From: an uncultured Cellvibrio sp.
GTDB lineage: Bacteria; Pseudomonadota; Gammaproteobacteria; Pseudomonadales; Cellvibrionaceae
Reading direction: 5' to 3'
Assembly: GCA_937958105.1 (NCBI GenBank)
Contig: CALFXJ010000054.1
Location: 1 to 64,000 of the forward strand
Length of the DNA: 64,000 nt
Position 1 is the stretch's first letter. Every line of letters starts with the position of its first letter. A program made the position numbers and the translations under genes. A model generated the notes under the pieces. It ran no database searches. It saw only the letters and a list, made by a program, of their open reading frames with translations, and was not told where the DNA came from. This document shows positions 36,045 through 45,222 of this stretch, one piece after another.

Positions 36045-38780
36045 TTACAGCTGACGAGCCACCTCTTTGACTTCGTAGACTTCGATCTGATCACCGACTT
36101 TAACGTCGTAGTTTTTCACACCGATACCACATTCCATGCCGTTGCGTACTTCGTTGACGTCGTCTTTGAAGCGGCGCAGGGATTCCAGTTCACCTTCAAA
36201 GATCACCACGTTGTCGCGCAGCACCCGGATCGGTTTGCTGCGGTAGACCGTCCCTTCAACCACCATACAGCCGGCAACCTGACCGAACTTGGGCGAGGTA
36301 AAGACTTCACGGACGTTGGCAATACCGACGATGGTCTCAACACGCTCAGGATCCAGCATACCGCTGAGGGCGGCTTTGATTTCGTCCAGCAGCTGATAAA
36401 TGATGCTGTAGTAACGAATATCCACGCCTTCCGTTTCCGCTACGCGACGGGTAGCAGCATCAGCGCGCACGTTGAAGCCCACGATGATCGAGCCGGTGGT
36501 CAGTGCGAGGTTCACATCATTCTCTGTGATGCCACCGACACCGGAAGACACCACATTGACCTGAACCTCTTCATTACCGATCTCAGCCAGCGACGACAGA
36601 ATCGCTTCCAGCGAACCGCGCACGTCGGCTTTGACCACCACAGACAAGGTCTTCTTCTGACCTGCATCCATACCGGCAAACATATTTTCCAGCTTGGACG
36701 CCTGCTGGCGAGCCAGCTTGTCCTTACGTTCTTTCTCAGCGCGGAACTGTGCAACTTCACGCGCTTTGCGCTCGTCAGTCAGGACCACGAAATCATCACC
36801 GGCGCTGGGCACAGTATCGAGGCCCAGGATCTCCACCGGCGTTGATGGACCTGCTTCTTTAACCTGCTGACCGCGCTCGTTGCTCATGGCGCGCACACGA
36901 CCATAGCTCTGACCGGCCAGTACGAGGTCACCGTGCTTGAGGGTGCCCTGCTGAATCAGCAGGGTGGCTACAACACCACGTCCTTTTTCCATACGGGATT
37001 CAATAACCACACCTTTAGCTGCAGCATCCACGACGGCAGTCAATTCCAGAAGCTCCGCCTGCAGTGAAATAGCTTCCAACAGGTCATCAATACCCTGGCC
37101 GGTATGGGCAGAAACTTCCACAAACTGGGTGTCACCACCCCAGGCTTCCGGGATCACGCCTTTCGCTACCAGCTCGTTTTTGACGCGGTCCGGATCAGCG
37201 GTAGGCTTGTCGCACTTGTTGATGGCGACAACGATAGGCACTTCCGCAGCGCGGGCGTGCATGATCGCTTCTTCTGTCTGAGGCATCACGCCATCATCGG
37301 CGGCGACTACCAGGATAACAACGTCCGTCGCCTTGGCTCCGCGGGCGCGCATGGCGGTAAACGCGGCGTGACCGGGGGTATCCAGGAAGGTAATTTCACC
37401 ACGGCTGGTGGATACGCGATAAGCACCAATATGCTGAGTAATACCACCCGCTTCGCCGGCTGCTACTTTAGCTTCGCGGATGTAGTCCAGCAGCGAGGTT
37501 TTACCGTGGTCAACGTGACCCATTACGGTCACCACTGGCGCACGTGGCAGTCTCTCGCCTTCTGTTTCCAGCGATTTTTCCAATGCGTGTTCGATATCGT
37601 CCTCACTGACCAGATTAGCCTGGTGTCCCATCTCTTCAACAACCAGTACAGCGGTGTCCTGGTCGATCGTCTCATTCATGGACGCCATCACACCCATCTT
37701 CATCAGACGCTTGATCAGTTCGCCAACTTTTACAGTCAGGCGCTGAGCCAGCTCAGAGACGAGGATGTGTTCAGGAATATCCACCTGATGCACGATCTTG
37801 GTTGTCGGCTTTTTGAAGGCGTGTTTGTTGGATGCCTTATGGTTCGCTCGCACACTGCGGCGACGTGCCAGCAGCTCCAGATCTTCGCCATCGTCACCAT
37901 CCAGTTCCAGCAGATCAACCTTGACGCCTTTCTTAGGTGCGGCAACTTTCTTAGTCGCCTTACCGGCACGCTTGCGATGTTTATCTTCTTCATCGAAGTC
38001 TTCTTCGCGGCGTCCTTCACGCTTGCGCCCAGACTTTTCATCGCGATCTGCAGTGGTTGCTGCAGCCGCTGCCGGCTTGGGCCGGGCGGGACGGGAAGCA
38101 TCTTCAGCCGGTTTGGCTGCTGCCTTCGCCTCTGCTGCTGCACGCTCCTGCTCCTGACGCTTGGCCTCTTCACGAGCAGCAGCCTCGGCCTTACGCTGGG
38201 CCTCTTCCGCCATACGGCGCTCCTGGGCTGCACGACGCTTCTCTTCGATACCATCGGTAAATGAAGAGCGCACCACTTCCGGCTCCGGTTGAGCCTGCGG
38301 CTCTGCAGCTGGCGTTTCTTCCGCGACCGGCGCTTCAGGCTCCGGCTCTGGTACAGGAACAGGTTCTGCCACAGGTGCAGTTTCCGCAACAGGTTGCGGT
38401 TGCGATTCCTGTACCAGTTGAGGCGCTTCAACTTCCTGAGCCGCTTCCTGCTCGACAACGGACTGCGGCTGTTCTTCAGTTTCTTCGCGCTTCACATAAA
38501 CGCGCTTCTTGCGCACTTCAACATTTACGGTTTTACGCGCGCTGCCAGAACCCATCTTGAGGGTCGTGGTGGTCTTGCGCTGCAAGGTAATTTTCTTTGG
38601 CTCGCCACCCGCTTCACCGTGGCTGGTCTTCAAATAGTCCAGCAACTTCTGTTTTTCTTCATCAGAAACTACCGCGTCGGCGGTTTTTTGTTTCAGCCCG
38701 GCTTCCTGCATTTGTTTCAGCAGTCGCTCAACCGGTGCACCCACAGAATTGGCGAGTTCGCTTACTGTTACTTCTGCCAT
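36045..38780 (-). CDS. infB: Translation initiation factor IF-2
   Basis: 911 residues: N-terminal IF2N helix domain, a long low-complexity charged linker rich in Glu, Ala, Pro, Arg (about 90-300), GTPase domain with G1 GHVDHGKTS, G3 DTPGHAAF and G4 NKCD, then the C-terminal domains that bind fMet-tRNA. The initiator tRNA gene opens the same transcription unit. GAGGAAAAGC precedes the ATG. Confidence 0.98.
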   Translation of the reverse strand: MAEVTVSELANSVGAPVERLLKQMQEAGLKQKTADAVVSDEEKQKLLDYLKTSHGEAGGEPKKITLQRKTTTTLKMGSGSARKTVNVEVRKKRVYVKREETEEQPQSVVEQEAAQEVEAPQLVQESQPQPVAETAPVAEPVPVPEPEPEAPVAEETPAAEPQAQPEPEVVRSSFTDGIEEKRRAAQERRMAEEAQRKAEAAAREEAKRQEQERAAAEAKAAAKPAEDASRPARPKPAAAAATTADRDEKSGRKREGRREEDFDEEDKHRKRAGKATKKVAAPKKGVKVDLLELDGDDGEDLELLARRRSVRANHKASNKHAFKKPTTKIVHQVDIPEHILVSELAQRLTVKVGELIKRLMKMGVMASMNETIDQDTAVLVVEEMGHQANLVSEDDIEHALEKSLETEGERLPRAPVVTVMGHVDHGKTSLLDYIREAKVAAGEAGGITQHIGAYRVSTSRGEITFLDTPGHAAFTAMRARGAKATDVVILVVAADDGVMPQTEEAIMHARAAEVPIVVAINKCDKPTADPDRVKNELVAKGVIPEAWGGDTQFVEVSAHTGQGIDDLLEAISLQAELLELTAVVDAAAKGVVIESRMEKGRGVVATLLIQQGTLKHGDLVLAGQSYGRVRAMSNERGQQVKEAGPSTPVEILGLDTVPSAGDDFVVLTDERKAREVAQFRAEKERKDKLARQQASKLENMFAGMDAGQKKTLSVVVKADVRGSLEAILSSLAEIGNEEVQVNVVSSGVGGITENDVNLALTTGSIIVGFNVRADAATRRVAETEGVDIRYYSIIYQLLDEIKAALSGMLDPERVETIVGIANVREVFTSPKFGQVAGCMVVEGTVYRSKPIRVLRDNVVIFEGELESLRRFKDDVNEVRNGMECGIGVKNYDVKVGDQIEVYEVKEVARQL

Positions 38781-38833
38781 TGCTTTTCCTCAGTCTTGTT
38801 CATTGCCCACAACAACGCATACTTTGGCAGCAA

Positions 38834-40315
38834 TCATGCAAACCAAGGCTCGCGGGCTTTCATAATCAGTGCAGCTGCACGGGTTTCGTCCATGCCTTCG
38901 ATATCCAGCAGATCATCGATGGATTGCTCGGCCAAATCTTCCATCGTCACAATCCCGCGACGCGCCAGAGTTGCAGCCAAGGCATCATCCATACCTTCCA
39001 TCCCCAGGAGATCTTCTGCCGGTGCAGCACTTTCGAGACGCTCTTCCGATGCCAGAGCCTGGGTCAGGAGCGCATCTTTGGCTCGTGCACGCAGCTCTTC
39101 TGCGATGTCTTCATCGAAACCTTCAATCGAAAGCATTTCTTCCAGCGGCACATAAGCGACTTCTTCCAGCGTGGTGAAGCCTTCTTCCACCAATACGGCG
39201 GCCACGTCTTCATCCACATCCAGCGCACTCATGAATACCTGGATGTAGCTGCCGGATTCAGCCTGCTGTTTAGCTTGCCATTCAGGCACGCTCATGACGT
39301 TGATGTCCCAGCCAGTCAGCTCGCAGGCAAGGCGCACGTTCTGGCCTCCGCGTCCGATAGCCATCGCCAGGTTGTCTTCGCTCACGGCAACATCCATCGA
39401 ACCTGCATCTTCATCAACGACGATGGATTCGATTTCGGCCGGCGACATGGCATTGATAACAAATTGCGCCGGGTTATCGTCCCAGAGCACGATGTCAACA
39501 CGCTCATTGCCCAACTCGTTAGAAACTGCCTGTACCCGTGATCCGCGCATACCCACGCAGGCACCCACCGGATCAATACGGCCGTCATTGGTTTTGACTG
39601 CAATTTTTGCGCGCGATCCCGGATCGCGTGCAGCGCCTTTGATTTCAATAACCTCTTCAGCAATCTCCGGCACTTCGATCTTGAACAGCTCGATCAGCAT
39701 TTGCGGGCAGGAACGGCTCAGGAACAGTTGCGGACCGCGCGCTTCAGTGCGTACATCCAGCAACAGTGCACGGATACGATCCCCGACGCGGAAGATTTCG
39801 CGGCCGACCAGCTGATCGCGCGGCAACAAACCTTCGGCATTATTGCCCAGATCCACAATGATGCTGTCGCGGGTGACTTTCTTGACGGAACCGCTGATCA
39901 GCTCGCCCATACGGTCACGATACTCTTCCACCATCTGCGCACGCTCAGCTTCACGCACTTTCTGTACGATAACCTGCTTGGCAGTCTGGGCAGCAATACG
40001 ACCGAATTCGACGTTTTCAATTTTTTCACGGTAAACGTCACCTGCTTTCAATGACGGATCTTTCTCGTGAGCTTCTTCCAGGGTGAACTGGGTTCCGAGT
40101 TCTGCAACCACGTCATCAGCAACAACTTCCCAGGTGCGGAAGGTTTCGTAGTCGCCAGTGGCGCGATTGATGATGACATCAATAGTTGAGTCTTCATCAA
40201 AACGTTTTTTGGTGGCGGTAGCCAGCGCGGTTTCAATGGCTTCGAAGATTAATTCCTTGTCGACACCTTTCTCATTGGAAACTGCATCAGCGACCAGCAA
40301 AATTTCTTTGTTCAT
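38834..40315 (-). CDS. nusA: Transcription termination/antitermination factor NusA
   Basis: 493 residues: N-terminal RNA-polymerase-binding domain, S1 (LISGSVKKVTRDSIIVDLGNN), KH1/KH2 (IAVKTNDGRIDPVGACVGMRG; AIGRGGQNVRLA) and two C-terminal acidic helix-hairpin-helix repeats (EEMLSIEGFDEDIAEELRARA; EDLLGMEGMDDALAATLARR). NusA controls pausing and termination; the hairpin-rich leader of its own operon is a plausible autoregulatory target. Confidence 0.98.
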   Translation of the reverse strand: MNKEILLVADAVSNEKGVDKELIFEAIETALATATKKRFDEDSTIDVIINRATGDYETFRTWEVVADDVVAELGTQFTLEEAHEKDPSLKAGDVYREKIENVEFGRIAAQTAKQVIVQKVREAERAQMVEEYRDRMGELISGSVKKVTRDSIIVDLGNNAEGLLPRDQLVGREIFRVGDRIRALLLDVRTEARGPQLFLSRSCPQMLIELFKIEVPEIAEEVIEIKGAARDPGSRAKIAVKTNDGRIDPVGACVGMRGSRVQAVSNELGNERVDIVLWDDNPAQFVINAMSPAEIESIVVDEDAGSMDVAVSEDNLAMAIGRGGQNVRLACELTGWDINVMSVPEWQAKQQAESGSYIQVFMSALDVDEDVAAVLVEEGFTTLEEVAYVPLEEMLSIEGFDEDIAEELRARAKDALLTQALASEERLESAAPAEDLLGMEGMDDALAATLARRGIVTMEDLAEQSIDDLLDIEGMDETRAAALIMKAREPWFA

Positions 40316-40452
40316 CTCTTTGCCTCTGTTAACTCCTCAACCCGACACCGCAAACCACTGCGCCGGCAACGTGGAACTCTGGTAATGCACAACCGACTTT
40401 CACTGTGCACCATTCAATGTGATTTAAAAACGAAAAGTCTTTTCCTGAACCA

Positions 40453-40914
40453 TTAATCAAAGCGAGGAATAATATTCGCCTTATCAATAGCATCCGGACT
40501 CAATAAATATTCTTTGTCCTCGACACCGATGCGCACTTCATCGCCTTCTATTGCCAGAATCGTACCTTTGAATTTCCGACGGCCATCCCGTGCAAGGCGC
40601 AGACGGATATTGATCTGCTCACCGATATAACGAGCATACTGCTCCAATGTGTATAACGGGCGATCCATACCCGGAGACGACACCTCAAGGGTATATTCGC
40701 TGTCGATCGGATCTTCCACATCCAACACACTGCTGACCTGGCGACTGACTTTTTCGCAGTCCTCCAGCGACACACCAACCTCTTCGCGATCAATATAGAT
40801 CCGCACCGTGGTGTAGCGCCCCTGGGTCAAATATTCCAAGCCCCACAGCTCGCACCCAAGGGATGCGACGACCGGAGCAATCAATGCGTGTAACTGTTCT
40901 TGTTTGGACGCCAT
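40453..40914 (-). CDS. rimP: Ribosome maturation factor RimP
   Basis: 153 residues with the RimP pattern: LGCELWGLEYLTQGRYTTVRIYID, DCEKVSRQVSSVLDVED, YTLEVSSPGMDRPLYT. Acts in 30S assembly. First protein-coding gene after tRNA-fMet, as in E. coli metY-rimP-nusA-infB. The spacer to nusA is 137 bp. Confidence 0.97.
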   Translation of the reverse strand: MASKQEQLHALIAPVVASLGCELWGLEYLTQGRYTTVRIYIDREEVGVSLEDCEKVSRQVSSVLDVEDPIDSEYTLEVSSPGMDRPLYTLEQYARYIGEQINIRLRLARDGRRKFKGTILAIEGDEVRIGVEDKEYLLSPDAIDKANIIPRFD

Positions 40915-40951
40915 GGCAACACCTTTCTGTGTTCAGCAAGCGAAAGCCCAC

Positions 40952-40977
40952 AAATAAAAAATGGGCTCAAGGCCCAT
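40952..40977 (-). terminator. Hairpin with U-run just before rimP (attenuator candidate)
   Basis: On the minus strand ATGGGC-CTTGA-GCCCAT is followed by six T and ATTTG, ending 37 bases before the rimP ATG. The GAGCCCA arm could instead pair with TGGGCTT just downstream, so a mutually exclusive fold exists. Placement right before a NusA operon suggests attenuation, which is inference. Confidence 0.65.
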
Positions 40978-40996
40978 TCGCAATAACTTCGCAACA

Positions 40997-41027
40997 CTAC
41001 AGGCCTCTGTAGCTGGGGGCGACCCCC
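40997..41027 (-). other. Two further hairpins in the rimP-nusA leader
   Basis: CTACAG-GCCT-CTGTAG (40997-41012) and GGGGG-CGA-CCCCC (41015-41027) stand between the two U-run hairpins. Together the ~130-base leader contains four stem-loops in a row. Confidence 0.6.
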
Positions 41028-41043
41028 TGTGACAAAAAAACAA

Positions 41044-41072
41044 ATACAAAAAAGCCCCATATAGGGGCTTTT
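41044..41072 (-). terminator. Terminator after tRNA-fMet
   Basis: On the minus strand AAAGCCCC pairs with GGGGCTTT around a five-base TATAT loop and is followed by six T. It lies about 105 bases past the tRNA 3' end and should end the tRNA transcript or partly block read-through to rimP. Confidence 0.8.
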
Positions 41073-41177
41073 CGAGACAGGCAACTTCTGCGGTGCCTGT
41101 TTTTCTGATACGAGGCTGACGAAGAAATGAGCCTGCGTCCGTTTTGCCGCTCTATGAGAAAGCCACAAAACCTAAAG

Positions 41178-41254
<77 letters not shown>

Positions 41255-41292
41255 TCCTCAACTCACTGGACTCTGTCCAAGTGAGGCCGCGA

Positions 41293-41321
41293 ATTATAGG
41301 GACGCATTTCACATCGGTCAA
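41293..41321 (-). promoter_or_regulatory. Sigma-70 promoter of tRNA-fMet / rimP operon
   Basis: Read on the minus strand: TTGACC (-35, 41321-41316), a 17-base spacer, TATAAT (-10, 41298-41293). The next bases are GC-rich (TCGCGGCC), a discriminator typical of stringently controlled stable-RNA promoters. Predicted start of transcription is near 41286. Confidence 0.9.
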
Positions 41322-41347
41322 GGGAAAAGTCTAATTAAATCACGAAT

Positions 41348-41527
41348 CTACACCACACCATGCCACAGGGCGATGATATAGCTGAAGATGCTCAGACCCG
41401 TCAGCACCAGAAGAATAACCCCGAGCAACAGCCACCCCCGGAAAGGACCTCGCTCAACACTGTTCACACCGCGGGAAATAACCTCATTTACCCGCGCCTG
41501 ATCTTCTGGCGTCAATTTGCTTGCCAT
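41348..41527 (-). CDS. DUF3094 family small membrane protein
   Basis: 59 residues beginning MASKLTPEDQARVNEVISRG, then VNSVERGPFRGW and one membrane helix (LLLGVILLVLTGLSIFSYII). This matches the DUF3094 layout known from Pseudomonas relatives: a charged, helical N-terminus with VERxPFRPW just before a single transmembrane segment. GAGGT sits seven bases ahead of the ATG. Function unknown; likely an inner-membrane accessory protein. Confidence 0.85.
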   Translation of the reverse strand: MASKLTPEDQARVNEVISRGVNSVERGPFRGWLLLGVILLVLTGLSIFSYIIALWHGVV

Positions 41528-41599
41528 GGCGCAACCTCAATCATTTGGAATGGGCAGAATCTAGGTGATCAGGAAGGAGGACGCAAGAGGAACGGGAGG

Positions 41600-42469
41600 T
41601 TACGCCCGACGATCGAGCAGCGTACCTATAGCTGGAGCGTTGTTATTAATGCCGATATCCAACAGGCGACGATTGATATCGATGTTGCGACGACTCGAGG
41701 CCATAATGGCGTCGGCACGGGCATTGCGCTGCTGTTCACTCCGCGCCTCGGCAGCTTTACGCTCTTCTGCTGCTTGCTCCTGCTGTGCCTCTTCTTTTTT
41801 CTTCTCCTCCGCGCGCTCCCTATGCTCTGCACGGGCCTGCTCACTCTCGGCGAGTTGCTGCTGGCGCAGTTCGATGCGGGCCTCAGCTTCCATCACGGCT
41901 GCCTCTGCGGCAACACGACGGTCCTGAGGAGAAGGTTCGGCCGGCGCACTGGCCGCGCGGCGAATTTGTTGTGCCTTGCTGATTGTCGCTTCCGGGTCAC
42001 CCGCTACCGGGCTGGTATCAATACTGACTTCGCCAGCTACGGCATACCGCACACCATCTGGCCCGCGAACAAATTCATACACCGGACTGCGAGCATATTT
42101 ACCACCGACGGCAGCATGGGCCTGCTCATGGCGACGCACCTCGCGATCCCGGGCCGCCAGCTCACGGATTTCCTCCTGCTCCTGCTCCAGCTGGGCTTCC
42201 CTGGCTTCAGTGGACTTACCCTGTCCACCACCTTGCCGTGAACCATCCCGGTCGATCCGTCCCTCACGCAGACGTTGCTGCTCACCCACGTCGTTGGGAC
42301 GCTCATCCGGAGAACGACGATTCTCTCCCCGCGCCGACTCAGCCGACTGCTCCAGCGCCTTAAAGGTGGAGGCTTTCAGATCAACCCCTTCCTCGCTGAC
42401 TGCCTGACGGCCGAGCGGCGCGAAGGGCGCAATGGCGTTGGCAAAACTGGATGGGATATTAGTGATCAT
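41600..42469 (-). CDS. Putative zinc metalloprotease (SprA-related/CJM1_0395 family)
   Basis: 289 residues. The central conserved block contains an HEXXH motif (RRHEQAHAAVGG, about 112-123) followed by YEFVRGPDGVRYAVAGEVSIDTSPV, the SprA-related family signature. Both flanks are highly charged, Gln/Glu/Arg-rich and probably coiled or disordered (for example ERAEEKKKEEAQQEQAAEE). No signal peptide. Substrate unknown. It lies 14 bp after a small flagellar-like gene. Confidence 0.82.
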   Translation of the reverse strand: MITNIPSSFANAIAPFAPLGRQAVSEEGVDLKASTFKALEQSAESARGENRRSPDERPNDVGEQQRLREGRIDRDGSRQGGGQGKSTEAREAQLEQEQEEIRELAARDREVRRHEQAHAAVGGKYARSPVYEFVRGPDGVRYAVAGEVSIDTSPVAGDPEATISKAQQIRRAASAPAEPSPQDRRVAAEAAVMEAEARIELRQQQLAESEQARAEHRERAEEKKKEEAQQEQAAEERKAAEARSEQQRNARADAIMASSRRNIDINRRLLDIGINNNAPAIGTLLDRRA

Positions 42470-42483
42470 GGCGGCAGAACCTG

Positions 42484-42726
42484 TCAGGCCTTGATATCCA
42501 GCAGGGTGCCCAAGGTCTCATCGGCAGCCTTTACCACACGCGCAGAGCTATCAAACAGCTGCGACTGCTGCTGAAGGTTGATCAGGGGCTCAACCAGATG
42601 AGTGGATGGAAGATTGTCCCGCGGGGCAGTGGAGGCTTGAGCGATCTGGGCGGCGGAGCGGGTCATCTCCGCCTGACTGTTCTGCATTCCGATCAACCCT
42701 TGGGTAATGACTGAACCGATCTGCAT
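42484..42726 (-). CDS. Small hypothetical protein with flagellar-rod-like ends
   Basis: 80 residues. The N-terminus (SVITQGLIGMQNSQAEMTRSAAQIAQAS) and C-terminus (SARVVKAADETLGTLLDIKA) resemble the helical ends of flagellar rod/hook proteins, joined without the usual middle domain. The similarity is by eye only. ATG 42726 follows GAGGAA. Probably in one operon with the protease gene. Confidence 0.7.
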   Translation of the reverse strand: MQIGSVITQGLIGMQNSQAEMTRSAAQIAQASTAPRDNLPSTHLVEPLINLQQQSQLFDSSARVVKAADETLGTLLDIKA

Positions 42727-42898
42727 GATTATTCCTCTCGACATTGGCATGCTCCCCTTTCAAAGAGCAATTGGCACCATTTTACGCCTCGCTTTGCATA
42801 AAAAACAATCAGAAGTTGCCGCATCTACCCCGGTTTCTAAGAAAACTTAGGCGCAAAGAGGAATTTACTATAACGAGCCGTTCAGACTGCGCCGCCCA

Positions 42899-43582
42899 TC
42901 AGAACAGCTCAGCCCCGGAAAACAGGTCAACCAGCGCATCGGGCGAAGCAACGGCTCCCTGATACGGCACCACTCCCAGACAGGGAGCAGCCAAGCGCTG
43001 CTGGAGCGAGACAATATTTTCCTGCAGGCAGGGCATGTCAGGATCGATGATGTTCGCCACCCACCCAGCCAGCGGCAGACCGTCCCGGCCTATGGCTTCG
43101 GCGGTGAGCATGGCGTGGCTGATACATCCCAAGCGTATTCCTACCACCAATATGACCGGCAACTGAAGTGCCCGCGCCAGATCGGCCAGAGTTTCCGCCG
43201 AATTCAACGGCACCCGCCAGCCGCCTGCACCTTCTACCAGCGTAACGTCCGCCTGATTCAACACGCCGCGGCAGAATCCTGCGAGCCGATCCACCGATAA
43301 AACCCGCCGCGCCTGCTGCGCCGCAATGTGCGGAGCGATGGCCAGCTCAAGGGCGACAGGGTTGATCTGTTCGTAGGCCAGCGGCTGGGTGATGACGGAC
43401 TGCAAGAGTACAGCATCCTCATTGCGCAACCCCTCCGGTGTGGCTTCACAGCCGGCGGCGACAGGCTTCAGGGCGGCCGTTGAGAGACCACGTGCCTTGG
43501 CGGCCAGCAGCAGGCCTGCAGTAACCAGGGTTTTGCCTACACCGGTATCAGTACCGGTAACGAAGTAAGATTTTTTTACCAT
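42899..43582 (-). CDS. bioD: Dethiobiotin synthetase
   Basis: 227 residues starting MVKKSYFVTGTDTGVGKT (P-loop), with ALKPVAAGCE, VEGAGGWRVPLN and the IGCISH-like LGCISHAMLT. Closes the ureido ring of dethiobiotin from DAPA, CO2 and ATP. Upstream in-frame codons to 43705 run back into the bioH-bioC gene and are not part of the protein. Last gene of the bio operon. Confidence 0.96.
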   Translation of the reverse strand: MVKKSYFVTGTDTGVGKTLVTAGLLLAAKARGLSTAALKPVAAGCEATPEGLRNEDAVLLQSVITQPLAYEQINPVALELAIAPHIAAQQARRVLSVDRLAGFCRGVLNQADVTLVEGAGGWRVPLNSAETLADLARALQLPVILVVGIRLGCISHAMLTAEAIGRDGLPLAGWVANIIDPDMPCLQENIVSLQQRLAAPCLGVVPYQGAVASPDALVDLFSGAELF

Positions 43583-43641
43583 GATGCTCTGTCTGAATTT
43601 ACTGTCGGTAATGATGGCAACGCGATGGATAATGGCTGCGG

Positions 43642-45222
43642 CTATGGTGGTGCTTCCACAGCACCGTAGAACACTTCGTAACTTGCCGGCAGGTAACCCG
43701 CGCAACGAAACTCTTCATAAGCCTGTCTGAACGCCGCCACCTTCCTGCGCCCCGTTAAACCTTCCGGCTTGCCGGCATTCACATTATGTGCCCCCAGCGC
43801 CTTCAGCTCACGGGTCAGCTCCTGCAGTCGTGTGTAACGCAGTTCCCGCCGCTCAACCTGCCAATGATTCAGAGTCAGACCGGCCGCCTCAATGGCCTGA
43901 TGAACCGTGGCCGCTGGTTCGAAGCGGTTTACATGCACATAGCCATCCACCTGCTGCCAGGCCTGACGCAACTCGCTCAAGGTATCCGGCCCCAAGGTGG
44001 CGAAGATGCACAGCCCCCCCGGCTTAAGCACCCGGCGAATACCACTGAACAGGCGCTGGGGATCGGTACACCATTGGATGGCCAGACTGGAAAAAATCAG
44101 GTCAACACTGGCATCCGCCAAGGGCAAATGTTCGGCGTCACCGCATAACCACGCCGCGATATCGCCGTGCGTCTGGCGTGCGTAATCCAGCATGCCCTGC
44201 GCGATATCAACGCCGATCAGTTCCGCCTTCGGGTACTGTTGCCGCAGCCGTTGACTGAAAAAGCCTGTACCACAACCGAGATCGACCACCCGTGCCGGCG
44301 CCTCACCAGGAGCCAGCTGAAGAAGCAACTGACTGCCCACATCGCGCTGCAGTCCGGCGACGGCGTCATAGGTATGCGCCGCGCGGCTGAAGGATTGCGC
44401 GACCTTGCGTTTATCCAGACTTTGGGGTGCGAGTAGAAATGCATTGATCAGCTGCATCACCTGCAGCGGCTGACTCCAGTGCAGCGCGTGCGCTGTCTGC
44501 GGCAGCAGCTCGATCTGCTGGTGTGGATTGAGTTCGCGCAGCTGCGGCGCCGCAGCCGCCGGTACCAGCGCATCGGCTTCAGCCAGGATATGCAGCCCCG
44601 GCTGGTTCAGACGGGCAAATGCAGGACGGTTGTCCAGCTGTGCCAGAAGATCCAGCGCCTGCTTCCAGCTGGCTCCGGGCGATGAGATATGCGCGCGGCG
44701 CAGGGTTTTCAGTAAGCCCCGCTCCTGCGCATCCCCCTGTGCCAGCAGACCGGTAAAGAGCTTCAGGGTCTGCTGCGGATCTGCCGCAAACTGCTGATTG
44801 AAGTTGCGATTGATGGTGCGCGGCATGGCTGTGGGATAGTCAGCGGCAGCGACAAAGCGGACATTGGCTGCCAAAGTGATAACGCGGGAAACCTTCCCCG
44901 AGAAGCGGTCCGCCAGGGCAACGGCCAGCATTCCACCCAGCGACCAGCCCATCAGCACCGCCCGCTCCGGCAGATGCTGCTCCAGCAGCGTCAGCACTGA
45001 GTCGGCATCCGTGAAGGGAATATCCCGGCTTTCACCAAAACCGGGTAAATCAATGGCATAAACCTCGCCGGTCTGTTGCAGTCCGGGGAGCAGCGGTTGC
45101 CAGGTCTGGCTGTCGGTGCCCCAGCCATGCAGCAGCACCAAAGGCTCACGCTGCACCGAACCGGTGGCAGGATAATGATGCACAGCGAGCGTGGCCCGCC
45201 CTGGGTGTTGCGCCGGTATCAC
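43642..45222 (-). CDS. BioH-BioC fusion: pimeloyl-ACP methyl ester esterase + malonyl-ACP O-methyltransferase
   Basis: 526 residues with two complete enzymes. Residues ~1-265 are an alpha/beta-hydrolase BioH (LLHGWGTDSQTW, nucleophile MGWSLGGM, Asp in EADALVP, His in TAHALHW). Residues ~270-526 are BioC (KVAQSFSRAAHTYD, SAM motif VVDLGCGTGFFS, LIFSSLAIQWC). BioC masks malonyl-ACP as a methyl ester at the start of pimelate synthesis and BioH removes it at the end, so opening and closing steps sit on one chain. The start is GTG, overlapping bioF by 4 bp. Such fusions are known in some Cellvibrio relatives. Confidence 0.95.
   Translation of the reverse strand: MIPAQHPGRATLAVHHYPATGSVQREPLVLLHGWGTDSQTWQPLLPGLQQTGEVYAIDLPGFGESRDIPFTDADSVLTLLEQHLPERAVLMGWSLGGMLAVALADRFSGKVSRVITLAANVRFVAAADYPTAMPRTINRNFNQQFAADPQQTLKLFTGLLAQGDAQERGLLKTLRRAHISSPGASWKQALDLLAQLDNRPAFARLNQPGLHILAEADALVPAAAAPQLRELNPHQQIELLPQTAHALHWSQPLQVMQLINAFLLAPQSLDKRKVAQSFSRAAHTYDAVAGLQRDVGSQLLLQLAPGEAPARVVDLGCGTGFFSQRLRQQYPKAELIGVDIAQGMLDYARQTHGDIAAWLCGDAEHLPLADASVDLIFSSLAIQWCTDPQRLFSGIRRVLKPGGLCIFATLGPDTLSELRQAWQQVDGYVHVNRFEPAATVHQAIEAAGLTLNHWQVERRELRYTRLQELTRELKALGAHNVNAGKPEGLTGRRKVAAFRQAYEEFRCAGYLPASYEVFYGAVEAPP

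Noticed and set aside
37104..38264. 386-residue plus-strand frame
   Set aside because: Lies antisense within infB; its leucine/cysteine-rich end mirrors the repetitive charged linker of IF-2.
41360..42241. 293-residue plus-strand frame
   Set aside because: Antisense to DUF3094 and the HEXXH protease genes, both of which have motifs and ribosome sites.
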